From Candidatus Anaerobutyricum stercoripullorum (GTDB lineage: Bacteria > Bacillota > Clostridia > Lachnospirales > Lachnospiraceae): a stretch of 15,001 nucleotides of DNA. Each line of letters starts with the position of its first letter. Positions within the stretch are counted from its first letter, which is position 1. Both the position numbers and the translations under genes were made by a program. The notes beneath the pieces were generated by a model. The model was not told the DNA's origin and searched no databases. It worked only from the letters and a program-made list of their open reading frames with translations. The stretch spans positions 1-15,001 of the forward strand of contig DXEQ01000127.1 of the NCBI GenBank assembly GCA_019114885.1, in the 5' to 3' direction. Of this stretch, positions 7,641 to 13,907 are shown in pieces.

Positions 7641-7751
7641 TATCACTTTAATTTTATCACTTTAATTCTGATAGCCGCGCCATGCACCTCACGGCCGAAC
7701 TATCGCTTTACGTTATAATAGTTCTACCACGCATCGCAAACTATCGCTTTA
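7641..7751 (-). repeat. Four TATCRCTTTA repeats in the ligase leader
   Basis: The plus strand carries TATCACTTTA at 7641-7650 and 7655-7664, and TATCGCTTTA at 7701-7710 and 7742-7751. The first two belong to a 14-base tandem unit next to the ribosome binding site. The last two share the longer AACTATCGCTTTA (7698-7710 and 7739-7751). All lie between the predicted transcription start (about 7795) and the ligase start codon, so in the mRNA they read UAAAGYGAUA. GAACTAT (7697-7703) can also pair with ATAGTTC (7718-7724). They may be operators for a repressor or sites for an RNA-binding protein. Confidence 0.6.
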
Positions 7752-7801
7752 AAATTTTAATACTTTTTCAATTTTATTTGCTAAAGTATTTCATCCATGA
7801 T

Positions 7802-7830
7802 AAAATAACATATCGTGTGAAAAAAGTCAA
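7802..7830 (-). promoter_or_regulatory. Predicted sigma-A promoter of the ligase-SulP operon
   Basis: On the minus strand TTGACT (7825-7830) and TATTTT (7802-7807) are 17 bases apart, and TG lies one base before the -10. The start would be near 7795, leaving a leader of about 170 bases that contains the four UAAAGYGAUA repeats. Confidence 0.6.
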
Positions 7831-7958
7831 CCACAGCCTTCCCTTTTGCCGACAGATTGGCGGCGGGTGGCAGCCGGCTAAGGCGCCCGGAACAAAAACG
7901 CTATCCCGGGGTTTTGAAGCCGGCAGTTTCACGCTGTGTTTCGTTGACAGATGACACA
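7816..7958. other. GC-rich intergenic block with inverted ends
   Basis: TGTG-N6-GTCAAC (7816-7831) is mirrored by GTTGAC-N6-CACA (7943-7958) with identical internal spacing. Just inside lie CACAGC (7832-7837) and GCTGTG (7933-7938). The interior is much richer in G and C than its flanks and has further pairing potential, for example GCCGGCT (7873-7879) with AGCCGGC (7918-7924). The -35 hexamers of both divergent promoters fall inside the terminal inverted repeats. It could be a structured control region, a dispersed intergenic repeat or a small non-autonomous element. The open frames across it look non-coding. Confidence 0.45.
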
Positions 7959-7972
7959 TTTTCTACTATCAT
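7944..7972 (+). promoter_or_regulatory. Predicted sigma-A promoter of the aminotransferase operon
   Basis: A consensus TTGACA (7944-7949) is followed after 17 bases by TATCAT (7967-7972), one mismatch from TATAAT. Transcription would begin near 7979, leaving a leader of about 75 bases. AGAGGT (8043-8048) precedes the ATG at 8055 by seven bases. Confidence 0.7.
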
Positions 7973-8054
7973 ACTATTTATGAACGTCCGCGGCAATGCC
8001 TGTTGAGGTCAGATTCATGCCGTACGTATCCTATTTTAGAAAAGAGGTATTCCT

Positions 8055-9239
8055 ATGTTAAATGAAAGAATGGTCGGACTGGGAACCCAGCGTTCCGTCA
8101 TCCGTGAACTTTTTGAATTCGGCAAACAGCGCGCCGCCGAGATTGGCGCGGAGAACGTTTTTGATTTCTCCATCGGCAACCCGAGCGTCCCTGCTCCGGA
8201 CGATGTCAACGAGACCGCAATCCGCCTGCTCAACGAGGTGGATCCTGTCATCCTGCACGGATACACCAGCGCGCAGGGAGACGCCGGCGTCCGCCAGATG
8301 ATCTCCGACTCCATCAATTCCCGTTTCGGCACCTCCTTTGGTCCGGACAACCTGTATGTGACCGTGGGCGCCGCAGCCGCCCTGTGCTGTTGTCTGAACG
8401 GTCTGTGCAACCCTGGGGATGAGGTTGTCGTATTCGCTCCTTATTTCCCGGAATACAAGGTATTTATTGAGGGAGCCGGCGCATCCATGACCCTGATCCC
8501 TGCCGATATCGAAGCCTTCCAGATTAATTTTGAAGCTTTTGAGGCAGCACTGAACGCCAACACCAAGGCTGTGATCATCAACTCCCCGAACAACCCGAGC
8601 GGGGCTGTCTATTCTGAGGAGACTATTCAGCGGCTTGCTTCCATCCTGACAGCCAAATCCGCGCAGTACGGTCACCCGATCTATCTGATCACGGACGAGC
8701 CATACCGCGAGATCGTGTTCGGCGGCACCGTTGTTCCTTATGTACCAAAATACTATAAAAATACGCTGGTATGCTACTCCTGGTCCAAGTCTCTCTCCCT
8801 TCCGGGTGAGCGTATGGGATACATCGTGGTACCGGACGAGATGGACGAACACGAGCTGGTCTACGCTGCTATCGCAGGCGCCGGCCGTTCCCTGGGCTAT
8901 GTCAACGCTCCGGGACTGTTCCAAAGAGTCTGCGCCATGTGCGCGGATATGACCGCCGACACTTCCGTCTATGAGACAAACAAAAATATTCTGATGCAGG
9001 GACTCCGTGACCTGGGCTTCCATGTGGTGGAACCGGGCGGAACCTTCTACATGTTCCCACGGACGCTGGAGGAGGACGATGTGGCCTTCTGTGAGCGCGC
9101 AAAGGAATATAACCTGCTGATCGTGCCTGGCGTCGGCTTCGGCTGTCCGGGTCACACCCGTATCTCCTACTGCGTACAGACCGAGATGGTAAAACGTTCT
9201 CTTGACGCGTTCGAGAAACTGGCGAAGTCCTATCGCTAG
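8055..9239 (+). CDS. Class I/II pyridoxal-phosphate aminotransferase
   Basis: This 394-residue enzyme is a fold-type I aminotransferase of the aspartate/aromatic aminotransferase group. Seen in order: FDFSIGNPSVPAP (36-48), the HGYTSAQGDAGVRQMI substrate/dimer region (68-83), the NSPNNPSG turn (176-183), ITDEPYRE with the cofactor-binding D214 and Y217, the PLP lysine K245 in YSWSKSLSLPGERMGY, and the carboxylate-binding R369 in TRISYC. It transfers an amino group between an amino acid and a 2-oxo acid in the cytoplasm. The substrate is not fixed by the motifs. Indolepyruvate oxidoreductase and phenylacetate-CoA ligase genes nearby make an aromatic or branched-chain amino acid plausible. It heads a two-gene operon with an amidohydrolase, whose start lies 11 bases past this stop. 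Its ATG has an AGAGGT ribosome binding site. Confidence 0.92.
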   Translation: MLNERMVGLGTQRSVIRELFEFGKQRAAEIGAENVFDFSIGNPSVPAPDDVNETAIRLLNEVDPVILHGYTSAQGDAGVRQMISDSINSRFGTSFGPDNLYVTVGAAAALCCCLNGLCNPGDEVVVFAPYFPEYKVFIEGAGASMTLIPADIEAFQINFEAFEAALNANTKAVIINSPNNPSGAVYSEETIQRLASILTAKSAQYGHPIYLITDEPYREIVFGGTVVPYVPKYYKNTLVCYSWSKSLSLPGERMGYIVVPDEMDEHELVYAAIAGAGRSLGYVNAPGLFQRVCAMCADMTADTSVYETNKNILMQGLRDLGFHVVEPGGTFYMFPRTLEEDDVAFCERAKEYNLLIVPGVGFGCPGHTRISYCVQTEMVKRSLDAFEKLAKSYR

Positions 9240-9250
9240 GAGAGGCTGCC

Positions 9251-10111
9251 ATGATCATTGATTTTCATACCCATACATTTCCGGGAAAGATCTCTTCAAA
9301 GGTAGTCCGAAAGCTGGGCATGGCCGCTCATATCCGGGCATATACCGACGGTTCCATGGAAGGCCTCACCGCCTCCATGGCCCTTGCCGGGGCAGATTAT
9401 TCTGTAAACCTCCCGGTCATGACCAGCCCGGAGCAGGTGGAGAAGATCAACAGCTCCATGATACAGCACAGGGAATCTCTTCTGTCTCAGGGCATCATCG
9501 CTTTTGGCGGCATGCACCCGGATTATCCGGACTACAAAAAAGAAATCCGGCGTCTGCGGGAAAACCACATCGCCGGTATCAAGATTCATCCAGCTTACCA
9601 AAATATAAATCTGGACGATATTCGTATGCTTCGCATCATCGACTGCGCTTCCGAGGAAGGTCTGATCACGCTGACCCACGCGGGGATGGATATCGGCATC
9701 TATGACCGCAATTACTGCAGTGTGGCCCATATCTTAAAGGTGATCGACGAAGTACATCCGGAGAAGTTCGTCCTGGCCCACATGGGCAACTGGGACTGCT
9801 GGCAGGAGGTAGAGCAGGATCTGGCCGGCGCTCCGGTCTGGCTGGATACCGCCTTTTCCATCGGCCCGATCGCAAAAAATCCTGCCACCGACGAGACGCC
9901 TTACGAGGAAATGAATCTTACGGACGAGGATTTCATCCGCCTCTGCCGCAAACACGGCACAGACCATATCCTTTTTGCGACGGATTCGCCGTGGCAGGAT
10001 CAGGCTGATTACATCAGCCGTATCAAATCCATGTCATTTACCGACACGGAAAAAGAACACATTTTCTCAGAAAATGCGGTGGCGCTGCTGGGAAAAGATG
10101 CCTTCCGTTGA
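9251..10111 (+). CDS. Metal-dependent amidohydrolase (amidohydrolase-2 type TIM barrel)
   Basis: This 286-residue TIM-barrel hydrolase has the amidohydrolase metal ligands: IIDFHTHTF with H6 and H8 on strand 1, GIKIHPAY (K111, H113), LTHAG (H143), LAHMGNW (H177) and the terminal FATDSPW with D245. This layout fits the amidohydrolase-2/TatD-like group, which includes hydrolases and decarboxylases acting on carboxylates, lactones or amides. No signal peptide is seen, so it should be cytoplasmic. The ribosome binding site AGGAGAGG overlaps the stop of the aminotransferase, so the two genes are co-transcribed and probably used together, for example on an N-acyl or cyclic form of an amino acid substrate. 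That function is a guess; the family assignment is firm. Confidence 0.88.
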   Translation: MIIDFHTHTFPGKISSKVVRKLGMAAHIRAYTDGSMEGLTASMALAGADYSVNLPVMTSPEQVEKINSSMIQHRESLLSQGIIAFGGMHPDYPDYKKEIRRLRENHIAGIKIHPAYQNINLDDIRMLRIIDCASEEGLITLTHAGMDIGIYDRNYCSVAHILKVIDEVHPEKFVLAHMGNWDCWQEVEQDLAGAPVWLDTAFSIGPIAKNPATDETPYEEMNLTDEDFIRLCRKHGTDHILFATDSPWQDQADYISRIKSMSFTDTEKEHIFSENAVALLGKDAFR

Positions 10112-10126
10112 ATCTGAATCACCGAT

Positions 10127-10213
10127 AAAACTGCTGTAAAACATTATGTTCTTACATCATACAAACGTCATTCGATTCTGTATTCTGCAAGACACTTGTT
10201 TTACAGCAGTTTT
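10127..10213. terminator. Long-stem bidirectional terminator between convergent operons
   Basis: A perfect 17-base inverted repeat, AAAACTGCTGTAAAACA (10127-10143) and its complement (10197-10213), encloses 53 bases. The right arm runs into a T-rich stretch (T6, then T7 within the next 15 bases), suited to ending the amidohydrolase transcript. Read leftward, the left arm ends in TTTT and can end the upp transcript. The large loop is atypical for an intrinsic terminator. Confidence 0.7.
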
Positions 10214-10229
10214 TTGTACTTTTTTTGAA

Positions 10230-10859
10230 TTATTCCGTTCCAAAAATCCGGTCTCCGGCATCGCCCAGCCCCGGACAGATGTAAGCCGCTTCATTGAGCT
10301 CTCTGTCCAGATGTCCGATATAAATCTCCACGTCCGGGTGGGCTTCCTGCAATGCGCGAAGCCCTTCCGGCGCGGCGATGATAAAGAGACATTTGATATT
10401 TTTGCCGCCACGCTGCTTGATAAAGTCTACGGCAGCGATGGCGGAGCCTCCGGTGGCCAGCATCGGATCCACCATGACGACCAGGCGTTCCTCTATGGCT
10501 TCCGGAAGCTTGCAGTAATACTCATGCGGTTCATGGGTCACCGGATCACGGTAAAGCCCGATGTGACCGATTTTTGCGGAAGGCACCAGAGTAGTGATGC
10601 CTCCCACCATGCCAAGACCCGCGCGAAGCACCGGGACCACCGCCAGCTTTCTTCCGGCGATCACCGGCGTCATACAGCTTTCAATGGGCGTCTCCACCTC
10701 GATATCCTGCAGAGGCAGGTCCCGAAACGCCTCATATCCCATCAGAATCGCAATCTCCTCTACAATGGTGCGGAACTCATTGGTTCCGGTATTTTTATCC
10801 CGCAGGCGGGAAATCTTATGTTGAATCAACGGGTGATCCATGATGTGTACATTGTTCAT
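10230..10859 (-). CDS. upp: Uracil phosphoribosyltransferase
   Basis: This 209-residue protein matches uracil phosphoribosyltransferase along its whole length. It salvages uracil with PRPP to give UMP and pyrophosphate in the cytoplasm. Seen: PVLRAGLGMVGG (76-87), the PRPP-binding loop VVMVDPMLATGGSA (127-140), and the uracil-recognition C-terminus YICPGLGDAGDRIFGTE (193-209). Length is standard. The start at 10859 is preceded by GGGGGA; an internal Met at residue 7 is a less likely start. It lies 15 bases after the ddh stop, as the last gene of the minus-strand operon, before the 10127-10213 terminator. Confidence 0.97.
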   Translation of the reverse strand: MNNVHIMDHPLIQHKISRLRDKNTGTNEFRTIVEEIAILMGYEAFRDLPLQDIEVETPIESCMTPVIAGRKLAVVPVLRAGLGMVGGITTLVPSAKIGHIGLYRDPVTHEPHEYYCKLPEAIEERLVVMVDPMLATGGSAIAAVDFIKQRGGKNIKCLFIIAAPEGLRALQEAHPDVEIYIGHLDRELNEAAYICPGLGDAGDRIFGTE

Positions 10860-10874
10860 ATGTTTTCCCCCGTT

Positions 10875-11861
10875 TTACAACATCGTCGCCCGGAGCTCCT
10901 CACCACTCTTTGCGCTTAAGTAAGCCGGCGCGATATCAAAAACTGTCTTACAGCCGCTCTGTCCTTCTTTGTAGAGACGATAAGCCGCTCTCGCATAGGC
11001 AACCAGAACACTGGAGGTAAATTCCGGGTTGGAGTCCAGTTTCAGGCTGTACTCGATGAGATGGCTGTGCTCGCCTTCCCAGCCGGTTTTTCCACTTCTG
11101 AGCACAAATCCGCCGTGTGGAATACCGCTGTGATCTCTGTCCAGTTTTTCCTGGCTGATGAAATGTACTGTCGTATCATAGTCAGAGAAATAATTCGGCA
11201 TGGTCTTGATCTCTTCCTCGACCTTCGCCGCGTCCGCCCCTTCTTCCAACACAACAAAGCACTCTCTTGTATGTTTCTGACGGGTGGTAAGTTCCGGATT
11301 CTCTCCGTTTCTCACCGCTTCCAGAGCCGCTTCCACCGGAATGGTGTACTGTTTGGCATCCTTAACGCCTTCTACCCGACGGATTGCGTCCGAATGTCCC
11401 TGGCTGACGCCCTTACCCCAGAATGTATAATCTTTGCCTTCCGGAAGGATGGCGTTGGCATAGAGACGATTCAGTGAAAACATGCCCGGGTCCCAGCCCA
11501 CGGAGATGATGCCGACTTTTCCGCTTTTCTTTGCAGCCGCATCCACATTGGCATAATGCTCCGGAATCCGCGCGTGGGTATCAAAACTGTCCACCACGTT
11601 GAACATCTGCGCGTATGCCGGGGTCTGCTCCGGCAGATCGGTGGCGCTGCCGCCGCAGAGCATCAGCACATCAATCTTATCTTTCCACTGCTCTGCCTCG
11701 GAGACATGGCAGACTGCTGCCCCTTTTGTCAAAACAGATACTGTTTTCGGATCCCTTCTTGTAAAGACAGCGGCCAGTTCCATGTCCGGATTCTGCCGGA
11801 TAGCGCACTCAATTCCTCTTCCCAGATTGCCATAACCCATGATTCCAATTCGTATACTCAT
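10875..11861 (-). CDS. ddh: meso-Diaminopimelate D-dehydrogenase
   Basis: This 328-residue NADPH-dependent enzyme interconverts tetrahydrodipicolinate plus ammonia and meso-diaminopimelate, the one-step branch of lysine and cell-wall precursor synthesis. The N-terminal Rossmann fold begins IGIMGYGNLGRGIECA (5-20). Family marks are SVGWDPGMFSLNR (120-132), GKGVSQGHSDAIRR (149-162) and IPHGGFVLRSGKTGWEGEHSH (247-267). Length is typical. The start at 11861 follows AAGGAG; the frame runs 29 codons further upstream into the paaK end, but this lysine-rich extension does not belong to the family. The gene lies 37 bases after the phenylacetate-CoA ligase gene and 15 before upp. Confidence 0.95.
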   Translation of the reverse strand: MSIRIGIMGYGNLGRGIECAIRQNPDMELAAVFTRRDPKTVSVLTKGAAVCHVSEAEQWKDKIDVLMLCGGSATDLPEQTPAYAQMFNVVDSFDTHARIPEHYANVDAAAKKSGKVGIISVGWDPGMFSLNRLYANAILPEGKDYTFWGKGVSQGHSDAIRRVEGVKDAKQYTIPVEAALEAVRNGENPELTTRQKHTRECFVVLEEGADAAKVEEEIKTMPNYFSDYDTTVHFISQEKLDRDHSGIPHGGFVLRSGKTGWEGEHSHLIEYSLKLDSNPEFTSSVLVAYARAAYRLYKEGQSGCKTVFDIAPAYLSAKSGEELRATML

Positions 11862-11898
11862 CTTGTTCTCCTTCTTTCTTTTAGAGAATCTTTTCTTC

Positions 11899-13203
11899 TT
11901 ATTTGTACAGATCACGCTTATCAATGACGCGGACAGCCTTACCCTCACTTCTTGTGATGGTCTTCGGCTCTACCACCTTAACGTCAACCTTGATACCCAG
12001 CATGGATTTCAGACCTTTGACGATCTTCTGCTCTCTGTTTGCCACAGGAACATCGTTGGCAGCTGCCATCTCCGGCGTCAGCTCTACCTGTACCTCACAG
12101 GTATCGTTGTTGCCGATACGGTCAACGACGATCTGATAGTTTGCCTGATAACCCTGATTGAGAAGTACGGACTCAATCTGGGACGGCCATACGTTGACAC
12201 CCTTGATGACCATCATATCATCGCTTCTGCCCATCGGCTTATGCATACGGATGTGAGTACGTCCGCAGGAACAAGGCTTTCTGGTCAGATAGCAGAGGTC
12301 ACGGGTACGATAACGAAGCAGCGGGAACGCCTTCTTTGTGATACAGGTAAATACCAGCTCGCCGACTTCGCCTTCCGGAAGCACTTCTCCCGTCTCCGGA
12401 TTGATGATCTCAGGAATGAAATGGTCTTCCTGGATGTGCATGCCGGCCTGCTCCTCACACTCGAAGGAAACACCCGGTCCGGAGATCTCCGTAAGGCCAT
12501 AGATATCATACGCCTTGATGCCGAGGGCTTCCTCGATATTATGACGCATCTCCTCTGTCCACGGCTCCGCGCCGAAGATACCTGCTTTTAACTTGATCTT
12601 ATCTCTCAGTCCTCTCTCATTGATGGACTCAGCCAGATTGGCCGCATAGGACGGCGTACAGCAGATGATGGTGGAACCTAAGTCTGTCATGAACTGCAGC
12701 TGACGCTCCGTGTTACCGGAAGACATCGGCAGAGTCAGACAGCCCACTTTATGGGAACCGCCATTTAATCCAGGACCGCCGGTAAACAGACCGTATCCAT
12801 AGCAGACATGACACACATCGTCTTCCGTTCCGCCGGCAGCAACGATCGCTCTCGCGCAGCACTCATCCCAGATATCAATATCTTCCTGCGTATAGAATGC
12901 CACAACGCGGCGTCCTGTCGTACCACTGGTGGACTGAATACGGACACAGTCTTTGAGCGGCACACCCAGCAATCCATATGGGTACTGATCGCGAAGGTCA
13001 TCCTTTGTGATAAAAGGAAGCTTGTGCAGATCTTCAATGCCGTGAATGTCTTCCGGTTTCACGCCCGCTTCATCCATACGGTTACGATAAAACTCCACGT
13101 GGTCATATACATACTTTACCTGTTCTACCAGTCTCTCACTCTGCAGAGCCTTGATCTGCTCCACAGGCATGGTCTCAATTTCCGGCTGATAATATCTTTT
13201 CAT
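11899..13203 (-). CDS. paaK: Phenylacetate-CoA ligase (PaaK type)
   Basis: This 434-residue adenylate-forming enzyme interconverts phenylacetate or related arylacetates and their CoA thioesters with ATP/AMP. It has the compact PaaK layout: P-loop QSTSGTTGRRV (90-100), a Gly-rich CYGYGLFTGGPGLNGG stretch (134-149), GIFGAEPW (208-215), DIYGLTE (233-239), LLRYRTRD (295-302), GRSDDMMVIKGVNVWPSQIE (325-344), and a C-terminal RSEGKAVRV with a likely catalytic K422. A Cys cluster KPCSCGRTH (309-317) is also visible. The start at 13203 is set by the family's N-terminus and a TAGGAG upstream; the frame stays open to 13299 but that part looks non-coding. It lies 120 bases downstream of iorB. PaaK-like genes next to iorAB are common in anaerobes and archaea, where the ligase handles the arylacetyl-CoA made by Ior, possibly in the ATP-conserving or acid-assimilating direction. 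Confidence 0.94.
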   Translation of the reverse strand: MKRYYQPEIETMPVEQIKALQSERLVEQVKYVYDHVEFYRNRMDEAGVKPEDIHGIEDLHKLPFITKDDLRDQYPYGLLGVPLKDCVRIQSTSGTTGRRVVAFYTQEDIDIWDECCARAIVAAGGTEDDVCHVCYGYGLFTGGPGLNGGSHKVGCLTLPMSSGNTERQLQFMTDLGSTIICCTPSYAANLAESINERGLRDKIKLKAGIFGAEPWTEEMRHNIEEALGIKAYDIYGLTEISGPGVSFECEEQAGMHIQEDHFIPEIINPETGEVLPEGEVGELVFTCITKKAFPLLRYRTRDLCYLTRKPCSCGRTHIRMHKPMGRSDDMMVIKGVNVWPSQIESVLLNQGYQANYQIVVDRIGNNDTCEVQVELTPEMAAANDVPVANREQKIVKGLKSMLGIKVDVKVVEPKTITRSEGKAVRVIDKRDLYK

Positions 13204-13323
13204 CTTTGTTACTACTCCTAACATGTTAATATAGTTTATCTGCAGGTATACTCTGATACCTTTATCTGAAAATGCATATCCCTGCGATGTCCTCCCCATG
13301 CTGCCTGCTGCATCTTCTGATTC

Positions 13324-13896
13324 TTAGTTCTCGCCGCGTCCCAGAGCGAACGCTTTTAAGTTAAGATCGATAAATTTCTCCGGCACACACTCCCGGATGG
13401 CCTGCTGCCATTTCTCCACCGGCATGTCAAAATATCTGGACAGACGTCCCATGAGCACGATGTTGACCGCCTTGGAAGATCCGGCCTCGTTGGCCAGCGA
13501 CAGACAATCCATGGCATCCACGTTGATGCCGAGAGACTCCATCTTCTCCACCAGATTCTCCGGATACTCTGCCGCTCCCGTGATGACCGGCATCGGATCG
13601 ATCTCCTGTGTGTTGGTCACAATCCGTCCGCCTTCTCTTAAATACTCCACGTAGCGGGCTGCTTCCAGCTTCTCAAAGGAAACGATGAAGTCCGCCTCCC
13701 CTTTATCAATGATCGGAGAATACACCTTATCTCCAAACCGTACATATGTAACAACGCTTCCGCCTCTCTGGCTCATACCGTGAACCTCAGAAACCTTCAC
13801 GTCATATCCTTCTGTTAATAATAAATGTCCCAGGAGCTTGCTGGCAAGCAGGGAACCCTGTCCGCCCACTCCGACAATCATGATATTTTTCGTCAT
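13324..13896 (-). CDS. iorB: Indolepyruvate ferredoxin oxidoreductase, beta subunit
   Basis: This 190-residue protein is the small (gamma-type) subunit of 2-oxoacid:ferredoxin oxidoreductases of the indolepyruvate class. Seen: IMIVGVGGQGSLLASKLLG (5-23) at the nucleotide-fold start, VSEVHGMSQRGGSVVTYVR (35-53), and the conserved C-terminal NIVLMGRLSRYF (145-156). With IorA it oxidatively decarboxylates arylpyruvates to arylacetyl-CoA and reduces ferredoxin. The start at 13896 follows AGGAGGG at good spacing and lies 11 bases after the iorA stop, so the subunits are co-translated. Length is normal. Confidence 0.95.
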   Translation of the reverse strand: MTKNIMIVGVGGQGSLLASKLLGHLLLTEGYDVKVSEVHGMSQRGGSVVTYVRFGDKVYSPIIDKGEADFIVSFEKLEAARYVEYLREGGRIVTNTQEIDPMPVITGAAEYPENLVEKMESLGINVDAMDCLSLANEAGSSKAVNIVLMGRLSRYFDMPVEKWQQAIRECVPEKFIDLNLKAFALGRGEN

Positions 13897-13907
13897 TTCA
13901 CACCCTC

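Noticed and set aside
7774..7959. Minus-strand 61-codon frame and the plus-strand 90-codon frame at 7682-7954
   Set aside because: Both lie across the divergent promoters and the GC-rich inverted block, lack ribosome binding sites and show no protein family features; they are better explained by the structured intergenic DNA.
8058..9155. 365-codon minus-strand open frame opposite the aminotransferase
   Set aside because: The plus-strand frame carries all aminotransferase motifs including the PLP lysine; the reverse frame is a codon-bias shadow.
10146..10919. 257-codon plus-strand open frame opposite upp
   Set aside because: It starts inside the terminator loop and overlaps an unmistakable uracil phosphoribosyltransferase gene on the other strand.
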